Source of the DNA: Mytilisepta virgata
Lineage: Eukaryota > Mollusca > Bivalvia > Mytilida > Mytilidae
NCBI GenBank assembly: GCA_028015205.1
Contig: CM051513.1
Span: forward strand, 44,830,841-44,894,840
DNA length: 64,000 bases
Direction of reading: 5' to 3'
The notes under the pieces were generated by a model, which had not been told where the DNA came from, searched no databases, and saw nothing but the letters and a program-made list of their open reading frames with translations. Below are positions 22,190 through 33,159 of the stretch, one piece after another (the stretch's first letter is position 1; every line of letters starts with the position of its first letter). The position numbers and the translations under genes were made by a program.

Positions 22190-23809
22190 TGGTATACATA
22201 TATGTATGTATATCTATTTTATGAGACAAAACATTTCCATGTAACATGTGGATGGTGGTTGTATACATATATCTGTTCTATGTGACATAAAATGTCCATG
22301 TAACAAATTGTTGTTATAGTACATATATGTATAAAATGTATCTGTTCTGTGTGGCAGAACATATCCATGTACTATGTGGATGGTATATGAACACAATCTA
22401 TTCTATGTGACAATAATTGTCCAAAAAACAGTTATTAGTATAGTTCACCATGTACCTGTTCTATGTGATAAAACAGGTTTTAGTATATGAAACAACATGT
22501 ATTTGTTATATGTGACAAAAATGGTCTATAAAACAGGCAGTGGATAAGTATAAAATGTATCTGTTCTATGTGACAAAATTTGTCCTTGTAACGGTGGGTG
22601 GTATTAGTATACATGTATCTGTTCTGTGTGACAAAATTTGTCCTTGTAACGGTTGGGTGGTATTTGTATACATGTATCTGTTCTGTGTGACAAAATTTGT
22701 CCTTGTAACGGTTGGGTGGTATTAGTATACATGTATCTGTTCTGTGTGACAAAATTTGTCCTTGTAACGGTTGGGTGGGATTAGTATACATATATCTGTT
22801 CTGTGTGACAAAATTTGTCCTTGTAACGGTTGGGTGGTATTAGTATACATGTATCTGTTTTGTGTGACAAAATTTGTCCTTGTAACGTTGGGTGGTATTA
22901 GTATACATGTATCTGTTCTATGTGACAAAATTTGTCCTTGCAACGGTTGGGTGGTATTAGTATACATGTATCTGTTCTGTGTGACAAAATTTGTCCTTGT
23001 AACGGTTGGGTGGGATTAGTATACATATATCTGTTCTGTGTGACAAAATTTGTCCTTGTAACGGTTGGGTGGTATTAGTATACATGTATCTGTTTTGTGT
23101 GACAAAATTTGTCCTTGTAACGGTTGGGTGGTTTAAAATACATGTATCTGTTCTATGTGACAAAATTTGTCCATGTAACGGTTGGGTGGTTTTAGTATAC
23201 ATGTATCTGTTCTATGTGACAACATTTGTCCTTCTAACGGTTGGGTGGTTTAAAATACATGTATCTGTTCTATGTGACAAAATTTGTCTTTGTAACGGTT
23301 GGGTGGTATTAGTATTCATGTATCTGTTCTATGTGACAAAATTTTTCCATGTAACGGTTGGGTGGTTTTAGTATACATGTATCTGTTCAATGTGACAAAA
23401 TTTGTCCTTGTAACGGTTGGGTGGTTTAAAATACATGTATCTCTTCTATGTGACAAAATTTGTCCTTGCAACGGTTGGGTGGTTTTAGTATACATGTATC
23501 TGTTCTATGTGACAAAATTTGTCCTTGTAACGGTTGGGTGGTATTAGTATACATGTATCTGTTCTATGTGACAAAATTTGTCCATGTAACGGTTGGGTGG
23601 TTTTAGTATACATGTATCTGTTCTATGTGACAACATTTGTCCTTCTAACGGTTGGGTGGTTTAAAATACATGTATCTGTTCTATGTGACAAAATTTGTCC
23701 TTGTAACGGTTGGGTGGTATTAGTATACATGTATCTGTTCTATGTGACAAAATTTGTCCATGTAACGGTTGGGTGGTTTTAGTATACATGTATCTGTTCT
23801 ATGTGACAA
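22190..23809. repeat. 59-60 bp minisatellite, left part
   Basis: The unit runs 'acatgtatctgttctatgtg', then 'acaaaatttgtccttgtaac', then 'ggttgggtggtattagtat'. About 21 good copies occupy 22550-23809, preceded by several decayed copies from 22190. Variants (tattagtat against tttaaaat; ctatgtg against ctgtgtg) recur in blocks, suggesting amplification of multi-unit segments. LINE B inserted at 23809/23810. Open frames on both strands are by-products of the period. Confidence 0.95.
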
Positions 23810-25110
23810 CCCCCGTGTGGGTCCCGGGGACACAATAGAATAGGCCCACAGCTCCTCGGCTTGGCGTAAGAGGCCCCTAAAGAGGCGACATGTTTGCCGT
23901 GTGTCGCAAACCCGTGTCGGTAATAGGGAGTGTTCCTGGATGGCCGGATAAACGGTTCCGATCACCATCTGGGGCACAATCTTTACCTAGACGGAAGGCC
24001 GGATGGACCCGATTCGGTCAATCGGCTGGTCACACCAATTCCTTTTGTAACATGAAATATTTTTTATTTTTATATATCACATAAACATTCTAAATTCTAA
24101 ATTTCTGATCTGATGGATTGGTGTTGGCTTATGGGTCACAAAACTCAACAGGTTCAATTTTTGCTTTTCAGTTTGGAATTCCTTTTTGTTATTGTTGTTG
24201 TTTTCTATTTATTATTTCTGAATATTTAATTCCAAAGCATAGTTATTAAACTTCTCTTTAATTAAAATATTATTTATCATGTTTTTCCCCCTTCAACTAT
24301 TTTTGTTACATACATTTTTGAACTTTTAATTTGGAAAATTTAATTATTTGTACACCCAGTTCAAACAATGGCTCGATGGTCCCGGTCCAGCCATTTACTG
24401 GTCATGTCTTGCCCTCTGCTGTTTTCTCGTGGTTGTTTGAAAAGATCAAAGGGAGCCCTCAATGATACCTTGGATGGGTGGTAACACTGCATCTAGGTTG
24501 ATGTTTGGGTTCCTGGGTCTTGGAAGATGATCACTGACGGAAACACGGAGAAGGCGGTGGCTCATGGGGCAAGGCTTCCTCGGCTTAATGAGGCCACATG
24601 TTTGCCGTGTGTGGATACCCGTATGGATAGAGGACGGGATCCTGGTGGCTGAAACACGCCACTTTGGCCCTTACTTTATCTTAAACGGGCGGTCGGATGG
24701 GCCCGGTCCTGATCAATCGGCTGGTCACGCCAAGCCCTTGAACTTGACCTATTTCCAAAATGTACAACAATAGTACCAATTATATAGGCTGGGTTCAAGA
24801 AGGCGGTGGCTCATGGGTCAATCGTGTAGATGTTACTTTGGGCGGTTGTCTTGCCGGGCAACCCCTGGCACAAGGCTTGCGCCCATTAAGAGGTACTCTA
24901 TGCGAGTATCTTATTCTAGTATCCCTGGTGCTTGTCGCAGATGTGGCGGACGTGCGTCGTTCTGATGTATTCTGGTATCCATCATGGATGCTAGAGTGCA
25001 TCAGGGCGATGAATGCATCACGCTTGTCGCAAATGTGGCAAGCATACATCGTGTTGATGCTGCTCCGAGGTGGGCGGGGAGCTAGGGTAACAAAAAATAT
25101 ATACATCACC
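23810..25110 (+). promoter_or_regulatory. 5' UTR and presumed internal promoter of LINE B
   Basis: A GC-richer leader of 1.3 kb, shared with LINE A (7494-8769), precedes ORF1. It contains two related blocks around 'cctcggcttggcgtaagagg' (about 23855) and 'cctcggcttaatgagg' (about 24578), each followed by 'cacatgtttgccgtgtgt'-type text, so it is partly an internal duplication. The frame of ORF1 is open upstream for 117 codons, but I take the ATG at 25111. Confidence 0.6.
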
Positions 25111-26571
25111 ATGGAGTTCATCAATAAAAAACAAAACCAAACCTGTAAACGAAAATTAGAAACTAGTGACGAAGAGGAACACGCAGCTAAATTACCAAAT
25201 ACTTTTCCGGACACTTTTCCAAAATTCTTAGTAATAACATCAATCAACACTGAAAAACCTGTAACCAAAATTTCCCCTTTTGTTATCCAAAAAACACTAC
25301 AAAGCTGTGCCGGCCAGCTTAAAAAAGTCACCAAAATGAGAAATGGAAATCTTCTAGTTGAATGTCTCAGATCACAACAGGCCAAAAATTTACTCTCTCT
25401 TAAAACAATTTCTGATGTCCACATCTCTGTTACACCTCATAGATCACTGAATTCAAGCCAAGGTGTGATTAGAGACAGAGACCGTGATTTAGCTGAGTTG
25501 ACAGAAGAAGATATATGTGAAGAACTGAAATCCCAAAATGTTTCCAAAGTTAAAAGGTTTACAAAACGACATGAAGGTAATATTATTAAACTTAACACTT
25601 ATCTCATCACTTTTGACCTTACCCGTGTGCCTGAACATATCTTCATAGGTCCCTACAGAATCAAAGTTGACACTTTCATACCTAACCCTACCCGTTGCTT
25701 CAAATGCCAGAAATTTGGGCACGGTAAGAGTTCATGTAGAGGTATTGAAAGGTGTGTTAAATGTTCTGTAGAGGGCCACTCCAATTTTGATTGTGACGGC
25801 CACGTTAAATGTGTAAATTGCGGACTAGATCATATGGCCAATTCCAGAAACTGCCAATTTTACAAAACAGAGCTTGAAATTCAGAAAACTAAAGTAGAAA
25901 AAGGTATAAGCTATCAGGAAGCAAAAAAAATGGTCTCTGCCTCTAACAACTCTACTTCTACAACATCATACGCTGACAAAGTTAAATCATCTAAAACCAA
26001 TAGATCCTTTGCAACTCAAACTGATTTCACTTGGCCTGACGGAACAGAATTCCCGGTTCTCACCGTCAAACCCAACCAAGCAAGTGGAAAATCATCTCAT
26101 CCTAAACAGTCTTCATCCAATTCTTCACAAACGTCTGAAACTTCTTTTTCTTCAAATGTCCGTAATCAACAAAAACCAACTCCGAAACAAAGGTCTTCTA
26201 CATCTTCAAGCAAAAAATCGCCTCAAAAACCGTCACCATCACAGAGAGCTGCACGTTCCTCATCACAAGACAAGTCAAAAAACAAAAACTCTTCAAATCG
26301 CCTCTCGAAGGCTGAAAAAAGTCAAAAATTCAACAAGTTTCGAGACCTCTGCTCAGAGTTTGACGATGATATCGATGAAGACTCTGAGCAGATGGATACA
26401 AATGAATGTCTGGTGTCGATCTGGCCGGACCCAATAGTTCCACCTGAGGGTTCTGGTCCTTCTGAAAATCGTAACAGAAGTTGTTCGTCAGATCGATCTA
26501 GAAAAAAATATTCCCCAATTCGACCACCTAGAAAACGAAAAACATCATACAATGGAATTGTCGAGGTTTAA
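25111..26571 (+). CDS. LINE B ORF1: zinc-knuckle nucleic-acid-binding protein
   Basis: The ATG at 25111 is chosen for its ACCATGG context and because LINE A shares it; the product is 486 residues. ORF1 proteins of this group bind element RNA and act as chaperones during retrotransposition. An N-terminal region with a basic patch leads to three consecutive CCHC knuckles at about residues 195-255: CFKCQKFGHGKSSC, CVKCSVEGHSNFDC and CVNCGLDHMANSRNC. The last third is rich in Ser, Lys and Gln and ends in a basic PIRPPRKRK stretch. The 3' end overlaps the ORF2 frame by 40 bases. Confidence 0.88.
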   Translation: MEFINKKQNQTCKRKLETSDEEEHAAKLPNTFPDTFPKFLVITSINTEKPVTKISPFVIQKTLQSCAGQLKKVTKMRNGNLLVECLRSQQAKNLLSLKTISDVHISVTPHRSLNSSQGVIRDRDRDLAELTEEDICEELKSQNVSKVKRFTKRHEGNIIKLNTYLITFDLTRVPEHIFIGPYRIKVDTFIPNPTRCFKCQKFGHGKSSCRGIERCVKCSVEGHSNFDCDGHVKCVNCGLDHMANSRNCQFYKTELEIQKTKVEKGISYQEAKKMVSASNNSTSTTSYADKVKSSKTNRSFATQTDFTWPDGTEFPVLTVKPNQASGKSSHPKQSSSNSSQTSETSFSSNVRNQQKPTPKQRSSTSSSKKSPQKPSPSQRAARSSSQDKSKNKNSSNRLSKAEKSQKFNKFRDLCSEFDDDIDEDSEQMDTNECLVSIWPDPIVPPEGSGPSENRNRSCSSDRSRKKYSPIRPPRKRKTSYNGIVEV

Positions 26572-29500
26572 AAATTAATTTAATTGAATTATCTCTTCTT
26601 GCTCAGACTTTCCTTCCAGTTGCCTTTTGTCTTCAAGAGACTCATTTAAAAGAAAACGATAATATAAATATTAAAAATTATTCTCTCTACACCACACGAG
26701 TGAAACAGGATGAAAGAGCTGCTGGCGGCTCATCCATCCTTGTTAATAATGACATCATTCACAGTCAGATATCCCTGAAAACTGACTTACAGGCAGTTGC
26801 TATTCGTATAACACATAACAAAACTATTACATTATGTTCTGTCTATATCCCTCCGAACTGTCCTTTAGAAATAAACCAACTTAAATCTTTAATAGATCAG
26901 TTGCCTGCCCCTTTTCTTCTTATGGGTGATTTTAACGCCCATAATCCTATTTGGGGCAGTGGCTCTCAAAATGACAAAGGCAAAAAGATTGAAGATTTCT
27001 TAAATCAGGAAAGTTTATGCATTTTTAACGATGGATCGGACACCTACCTCCATCCGGGGAATGGTTCTTACTCGGCTATTGATCTAACAATTTGTGATCC
27101 TTCACTATTATTGGATTATTCATGGCAAGTCCATGATGATTTATGTGGAAGTGACCACTTTCCCATAATTTTGGAAAATTTATTTCCATCGACCTCTGAA
27201 AGAGTTGCTCGCTGGAAATTTGACAAAGCCAATTGGCCTTTGTTCGAACAGCTCTGCAGAGATGAACTTAGAACAGATATTTTCCATAGTGTAAGCGATC
27301 CAATTCTAAAATTTACTGAAATTTTAGTATCGATAGCGGAGAGAACCATTCCTAAAACCTCGACAGATCCAAAACAACCAAGCAAACCCTGGTTCGATGA
27401 CGACTGTGAGGAAGTTAAGAAACACAGGAAAAAGGCCGAACGACGGTTCAACATGAATCCAACCTCTGACAATCTCAGTAATGTTTGTATATTTCGTGCT
27501 AAAGCACGTCGAACATTTAAACAAAAGAGACGCAAGTCTTGGCAAAACTTCGTCTCTAAAATAAACTCCCATACACCAATGAATAAAGTTTGGAATTTCA
27601 TACAGAAAATTAATGGAAAAAACAGAAAGAACAATCTCCACCATCTTAAAGATGGCCAGACTCTTCTCACATCCGAAAAGGACATCTCTAATAAACTTGG
27701 AGAAACATTTTCTAAGCATTCCTCTACTCAAAATTACACTCAGGAATTTCAACAAATCAAAAATCGCACTGAGAAAACTAAACTTAATTTTAGATCTAAA
27801 AATACAGAAGACTACAACAGCCCTTTCTCTTTGGATGAACTAAAAAATTCTCTGTCAAAGGCCCATGACACGGCATGTGGCCCTGATGATATCCATTATA
27901 AACTACTGAAGCATCTTCCTGATACATCATTACAAACACTTTTGAATATACTAAATAGCATTTGGGAAACTGGTGACTTGCCTTCTATGTGGAAGCTGGC
28001 TACTGTTGTCCCTATTCCAAAACCTGGGAAGGATCATTTTGAACCGTCGAATTATCGACCAATTGCCCTCACAAGTTGCGTTTGTAAGACAATGGAACGG
28101 ATGATCAACGACCGCCTTGTCTGGTTCCTAGAGGCGAACGGCCTCCTGTCCAATATACAGTGTGGGTTCCGACAAGGCAGAAGCACGTTGGATCATCTTG
28201 TTCGCTTCGAATCCTTTATACGCAACGGGTTTGCTAAAGGGGAACATGTGGTGTCGGTCTTTTTCGATCTTGAAAAAGCCTACGACACCACCTGGAAATA
28301 TGGTATTTTAAAAGACTTAAACGATATGGGGTTGAAAGGTAGACTACCTACCTTTATTGACAATTTTTTGTCAGACAGGCAGTTCAAGGTTAAGGTTAAT
28401 ACAACTATGTCTGACCCATTTGAACAGGAGATGGGTGTTCCCCAGGGAAGCATCCTCTCTGTTACTTTATTTAGCATTAAAATAAATAGTTTGGCCAAAA
28501 CCCTACAAAATAATGTTGAAGGCTCTCTTTATGTTGATGATTTTTTAATATGTTATAGAGCTAAAAATATGAACAATATTGAAAGACAATTACAATTGAC
28601 TTTAAATAAAATTGAAAAATGGGCTACGGAAAACGGTTTTAAATTTTCCAACTCTAAAACAGTATGTATGCATTTTTGTAATAAACGGAAATTGCATTTA
28701 GACCCCGAACTGACACTTTATAATTCTCCAATTAAAGTGGTCAAAGAAACCAAATTCCTTGGACTCCTGTTTGACAGTAAACTTAGCTTTCTACCCCATA
28801 TCAAAATGCTTAAAGCTAAATGCTTGAAAGCATTGGATATTTTAAAAGTTGTTTCCAGCACTGACTGGGGTGCTGATAAAAATATTTTATTAAATTTATA
28901 TCGATCTTTAGTTAGATCAAAACTTGATTATGGTTCCATTATATATGGATCTGCTCGCAAATCCTATATAAAAATTTTAGATACTGTTCATCACCAAGGC
29001 CTACGTTTGGCCTTGGGGGCGTTTAGAACTTCTCCTGTGGAGAGTTTATATGTAGAGGCGAACGAGCCGTCTCTTCATAACCGTAGAATAAAACTTGGTC
29101 TACAATATTTAACCAAGCTGAAAGCCTATCCTTCAAATCCTTCCTACGACTGTGTTTTCAAACCTCTCTATGATGATTTATTTGAACAGCATGAAAACAA
29201 AATCCCCCCTTTTGGTATCCGGATAAAACCACACATTTCTGGATGTAACATCAACCTTGATGAAATAGCTCCTATTGATGTACCTCAATCGCCACCTTGG
29301 CTTGTACCAAAACCCAAATTCATTTTTGACATCAGAAAACATAAAAAGTCTGAGACTAATCCGATTGAAATTCAGCAAAAGTTTGCTGAAATTAAATCAC
29401 ATTTTCAAGAGTTTGATACAGTTTATACTGATGGATCAAAAGACGGAGATAGAGTAGCTGCTGCTGCTGTTTATGGACAACGGGCAGCGACTCTTCGTCT

Positions 29501-30215
29501 TCCATCTTCCAGTTCTATATTTACAGCTGAAGCAAGAGCTATTATTCTTGCTTTGAAATTCATAAGATCTTCTGATAAACAAAACTTTCTAATTTGCTCA
29601 GATTCTCTTTCATGTTTACTGGCTATAGAAAGTCAAAAGTATAAAAGCCCTTTAATTTCACATATAATTGAATTCTATAAAAGGCTTGTCGATATGGGTA
29701 AACAAATAATATTTTTCTGGATACCTAGTCATATTGGTATAAGAGGAAACACAGTTGTAGATAGGATAGCGAAGGATGCTTTAAAGGATCCCATTACTAA
29801 TGCGTCAGTGCCATATACTGATTTTAAACCTTTGATTTTTAAGTATATTATACGTCTGTGGCAGTCCCAGTGGGATCTGCTCACAGCCAATAAATTACAT
29901 TCTATTGAGCCAATTGTTGGCAAGAATGTTTGTTTCTCTGGCAAAAGCCGAAGAGATCAAGTTGTTTTAACTAGATGTCGCATTGGCCACACTAGGACGA
30001 CTCACTCTTTTATTTTAGAAAGTGAGCCGCCTCCTGAGTGTATACCTTGCCAATGTCGACATAGTATTAAACATCTTTTAATTGACTGTGTAGATAAATC
30101 CGACATTATTTCTCGGTACTACACAGTCAACAATATGAAAGATTTATTTACAAAGGTTGCTGGCAGCCATATATTACAATATTTGAAGGACGTAGGACTA
30201 TACTCGGGAATATAG
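26532..30215 (+). CDS. LINE B ORF2: endonuclease, reverse transcriptase and RNase H
   Basis: The frame is open from 26532 but has no ATG near its start. It lies in the -1 frame relative to ORF1 and overlaps it, so frameshifting or reinitiation is likely. The APE-type endonuclease begins at once (WNCRG about 26553, QETHL, MGDFNAHNPIWG about 26920, SDHFPIIL about 27150). The reverse transcriptase has GPDDIHYKLL, NYRPIALTS, FFDLEKAYDT, GVPQGSILS and the YVDD site (LYVDDFLICY, about 28530). RNase H has TDGSKDGD, TAEARAIILAL, CSDSLSCL and WIPSHIGIRGN (29420-29755). A C-terminal CxC...H...C cluster follows at about 30040. All catalytic residues I can check are present. It nicks target DNA and copies the element RNA in place. 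Confidence 0.92.
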   Translation, partial: KTKNIIQWNCRGLKINLIELSLLAQTFLPVAFCLQETHLKENDNINIKNYSLYTTRVKQDERAAGGSSILVNNDIIHSQISLKTDLQAVAIRITHNKTITLCSVYIPPNCPLEINQLKSLIDQLPAPFLLMGDFNAHNPIWGSGSQNDKGKKIEDFLNQESLCIFNDGSDTYLHPGNGSYSAIDLTICDPSLLLDYSWQVHDDLCGSDHFPIILENLFPSTSERVARWKFDKANWPLFEQLCRDELRTDIFHSVSDPILKFTEILVSIAERTIPKTSTDPKQPSKPWFDDDCEEVKKHRKKAERRFNMNPTSDNLSNVCIFRAKARRTFKQKRRKSWQNFVSKINSHTPMNKVWNFIQKINGKNRKNNLHHLKDGQTLLTSEKDISNKLGETFSKHSSTQNYTQEFQQIKNRTEKTKLNFRSKNTEDYNSPFSLDELKNSLSKAHDTACGPDDIHYKLLKHLPDTSLQTLLNILNSIWETGDLPSMWKLATVVPIPKPGKDHFEPSNYRPIALTSCVCKTMERMINDRLVWFLEANGLLSNIQCGFRQGRSTLDHLVRFESFIRNGFAKGEHVVSVFFDLEKAYDTTWKYGILKDLNDMGLKGRLPTFIDNFLSDRQFKVKVNTTMSDPFEQEMGVPQGSILSVTLFSIKINSLAKTLQNNVEGSLYVDDFLICYRAKNMNNIERQLQLTLNKIEKWATENGFKFSNSKTVCMHFCNKRKLHLDPELTLYNSPIKVVKETKFLGLLFDSKLSFLPHIKMLKAKCLKALDILKVVSSTDWGADKNILLNLYRSLVRSKLDYGSIIYGSARKSYIKILDTVHHQGLRLALGAFRTSPVESLYVEANEPSLHNRRIKLGLQYLTKLKAYPSNPSYDCVFKPLYDDLFEQHENKIPPFGIRIKPHISGCNINLDEIAPIDVPQSPPWLVPKPKFIFDIRKHKKSETNPIEIQQKFAEIKSHFQEFDTVYTDGSKDGDRVAAAAVYGQRAATLRLPSSSSIFTAEARAIILALKFIRSSDKQNFLICSDSLSCLLAIESQKYKSPLISHIIEFYKRLVDMGKQIIFFWIPSHIGIRGNTVVDRIAKDALKDPITNASVPYTDFKPLIFKYIIRLWQSQWDLLTANKLHSIEPIVGKNVCFSGKSRRDQVVLTRCRIGHTRTTHSFILESEPPPECIPCQCRHSIKHLLIDCVDKSDIISRYYTVNNMKDLFTKVAGSHILQYLKDVGLYSGI

Positions 30216-30534
30216 TCTGTCTGACTGTATTCCTGGTTATAGTCCTTGTCCAGATTTTTAAATTGTTATGTTTTGACTGATGTTATTTTATTGATTATAT
30301 TTTCTTGTAGCGTTTCTGTGATATTTTTCAGGTCTGTGATATTATATGTTTCGTAAGGTTTTGTCTAATATTTTTTTTTATTGTTTATATTGTCATTAAT
30401 ATTTTATTTGTAAATAGTCAATTGGCTTTAATTGTGTTTAATTTTAACCAGCTCCGTTTAGATTAGTTCTCGCCGTGATATTGGCTGAAATATCGCCAGC
30501 TCGGCGTAAAACAATAATCAATCAATCAATCAAT

Positions 30535-32425
30535 CTATGTGACAACATTTGTCCTTCTAACGGTTGGGTGGTATTAGTATACATGTATCTGTTCTATGTG
30601 ACAACATTTGTCCTTCTAACGGTTGGGTGGTTTAAAATACATGTATCTGTTCTATGTGACAAAATTTGTCCTTGTAACGGTTTGGTGGTATTAGTTTACA
30701 TGTATCTGTTCTATGTGACAAAATTTGTCCATGTAACGGTTGGGTGGTATTAGTATACATGTATCTGTTCTATGTGACAAAATTTGTCCTTGTAACGGTG
30801 GGTGGTATTAGTATACATGTATCTGTTCTATGTGACAAAATTTGTCCTTGTAACGGTTGGGTGGGATTAGTATACATGTATCTGTTCTATGTGACAAAAT
30901 TTGTCCTTGTAACGGTTGGGTGGTATAAAATACATGTATCTGTTCTATGTGACAAAATTTGTCCTTGTAACGGTTGGGTGGTATTAGTATACATGTATCT
31001 GTTCTATGTGACAAAATTTGTCCTTGTAACGGTTGGGTGGGATTAGTATACATGTATCTGTTCTATGTGACAAAATTTGTCCTTGTAACGGTTGGGTGGT
31101 ATAAAATACATGTATCTGTTCTATGTGACAAAATTTGTCCTTGTAACGGTGGGTGGTATTAGTATACATGTATCTGTTCTATGTGACAAAATGTGTCCTT
31201 GTAACGGTTGGGTGGTTTTAGTATACATGTATCTGTTCTATGTGACAAAATTTGTCCTTGTAACGGATGGGTGGTTTTAGTATACATGTATCTGTTCTAT
31301 GTGACAAAATTTGTCCATGTAACGGTGGGTGGTATTAGTATATATGTATCTGTTCTATGTGACAAAATTTGTCCTTGTAACGGTTGGGTGGTATTAGTAT
31401 TCATGTATCTGTTCTATGTGACAAAATTTGTCCATGTAACGGTTGGGTGGTATTAGTATTCATGTATCTGTTCTATTTGACAAAATTTGTCAATGTAACG
31501 GTTGGGTGGTATTAGTATACATGTATCTGTTCTATGTGACAAAATTTGTCCTTGCAACGGTTGGGTGGTTTTAGTATACATGTGTCTGTTCTATGTGACA
31601 AAATTTGTCCTTGTAACGGTGGGTGGTATTAGTATACATGTATCTGTTCTGTGTGACAAAATTTGTCCCTGTAACGGTTGGGTGGTTTAAAATACATGTA
31701 TCTGTTCTATGTGACAAAATTTGTCCTTGCAACGGTTGGGTGGTATTAGTATACATGTATCTGTTCTATGTGACAAATTTTGTCCTTGCAACGGTTGGGT
31801 GGTTTTAGTATACATGTATCTGTTCTATGTGACAAAATTTGTCCTTGCAACGGTTGGGTGGTTTTAGTATACATGTATCTGTTCTATGTGACAAAATTTG
31901 TCCTTGCAACGGTTGGGTGGTTTTAGTATACATGTATCTGTTCTATGTGACAAAATATTATCCTTGTAACGGTTGGGTGGTATTAGTATACATGTATCTG
32001 TTCTATGTGACAAAATATTATCCTTGTAACGGTTGGGTGGTATTAGTATATATGTATCTGTTCTATGTGACAAAATTTGTCCTTGCAACGGTTGGGTGGT
32101 TTTAGTATACATGTATCTGTTCTATGTGACAAAATATTATCCTTGTAACGGTTGGGTGGTATTAGTATACATGTATCTGTTCTATGTGGCAAAATATTAT
32201 CCTTGTAACGGTTGGGTGGTATTAGTATACATGTATCTGTTCTATGTGACAAAATTTGTCCCTGTAACGGTTGGGTGGTTTTAGTATACATGTATCTGTT
32301 CTATGTGACAAAATTTGTCCCTGTAACGTTTGGGTGGGATTAGTATACATGCATCTGTTCTATGTGACAAAAATTGTCCCTAAAACAGGTATTGGTATAT
32401 ATAGTATAACATGTATCTGTTCTAT
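30535..32425. repeat. 59-60 bp minisatellite, right part
   Basis: The same unit as 22190-23809 continues for about 31 copies after LINE B. Some blocks carry 'aaaatattatccttg' in place of 'aaaatttgtccttg' (31950-32220), again in runs of neighbouring copies. The last copies decay near 32380-32425. Confidence 0.95.
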
Positions 32426-32439
32426 GTGACTGATTTGAT

Positions 32440-32690
32440 TTTTGATTTTTTGTGTTTTAACGCCACTTTTAAGCAGCGCATTTAGGCTATTTTGTGGTGG
32501 CCAGTTTTTATTGGTGGAGGAAGCTGAAGTGCCTGAAAACCACGACCTTCAATAGGAAAACTGATAATGCGAGTCAATTAAGATTGGAGTCCATTGCACC
32601 CGCACGAACGGGGATCTAACTCACAACCTTAGTGTTGACTGGCTAGTGATAACAGTAGCGACTACTTAGACCACTCGGCCACCGCGGCCC
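32440..32690 (-). mobile_element. tRNA-headed SINE with conserved core (copy 1)
   Basis: On the minus strand the head reads GGCCGCGGTGGCCGAGTGGT (A-box-like), followed by a decayed B box near 'gtgagttagatcc'. The body contains the 'cttcctccaccaataaaaa' core and ends near 32445. It is a diverged homologue of the copy at 44385-44635. Such SINEs are non-coding, transcribed by RNA polymerase III and moved by a LINE. Confidence 0.75.
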
Positions 32691-32743
32691 CTTTATATGT
32701 GACAAAAAATGCACTTGTAACTTTTGGGTTGTATATATTTTAC

Positions 32744-32804
32744 TTGATGAGCCACTTGTCGAGCTAACCAAATAGTCAGTTCGGGTTTCTAACCATTGGC
32801 ATTG
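32744..32804 (-). CDS. Probable second exon of the host gene
   Basis: Minus strand: 'gttttccag' acceptor, 20 codons QCQWLETRTDYLVSSTSGSS plus one base, donor GTAAAA. Its phase-0 start fits the end of exon 1 at 33037. It ends in phase 1, so an exon not found here must follow before 21475. The other two frames hit stops. Confidence 0.4.
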
Positions 32805-33036
32805 CTGGAAAACTATTGAAACTTCACGTAAGTTTATTATAATCAAACAAAACAGGTTTTTTCTGTACAAAAATGTGTATCATGTTTATAAATTATACTT
32901 GTAAATGTGTTCTTTCAAATAAGCTGCCCATGGTCTATATTATTATTAATAAACTGTTCACAAAAAATAGTATTCCTATAGGTAAAATTTTGATTAATGA
33001 ATAGGGCACAGCATGTTCTGCATTCATTATTTTTAC

Positions 33037-33081
33037 CTGATCTCTCACATCATTAGAATTCATATTCAAATCTTCCGCCAT
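33037..33081 (-). CDS. First coding exon of the large minus-strand host gene
   Basis: Minus strand: an ATG in AAAATGGCGG context starts 15 codons MAEDLNMNSNDVRDQ, followed by a GTAAAA donor in phase 0. A GC-richer patch with NRF1-like and CRE-like motifs lies 15-50 bases upstream. If the exon chain down to 2139 is one gene it spans more than 31 kb and hosts both LINEs and the minisatellite in introns. Confidence 0.5.
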
Positions 33082-33094
33082 TTTGAAAATTCCA

Positions 33095-33130
33095 TCCCAA
33101 TGCGCATGCGTTTTGTTATACGTCACTGTT
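33095..33130 (-). promoter_or_regulatory. Candidate core promoter with NRF1-like and CRE-like motifs
   Basis: TGCGCATGCG at 33101-33110 matches the palindromic NRF1 core, and ACGTCA at 33120-33125 matches a CRE half-site. The local CpG density is unusual for this AT-rich region. The patch lies immediately upstream of the ATG at 33081. Confidence 0.45.
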
Positions 33131-33159
33131 TTCAGTATTCCGTTTTGACACGATTTTTG

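Larger units (their letters stand above)
23810..30534 (+). mobile_element. LINE B: near-intact 6.7-kb I-group LINE inside the minisatellite
   Basis: It starts CCCCCGTGTGGG and ends in (AATC)n with no poly(A). It is flanked by 'ctatgtgacaa' on both sides (23799-23809 and 30535-30545), where the minisatellite resumes. Layout: 1.3-kb 5' UTR, ORF1 (25111-26571), overlapping ORF2 (26532-30215) and a 0.3-kb 3' UTR. Endonuclease, reverse transcriptase, RNase H and ORF1 with CCHC knuckles place it in the I/Nimb-like group. Both frames are uninterrupted, so this copy is young. Confidence 0.95.

Noticed and set aside
22480..32291. Many 60-120 codon open frames on both strands (HVSVLCDKICPCNG-like repeats)
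   Set aside because: They are the 59-60 bp minisatellite read in all frames; no start context, splice sites or constraint, and they stop at array edges.
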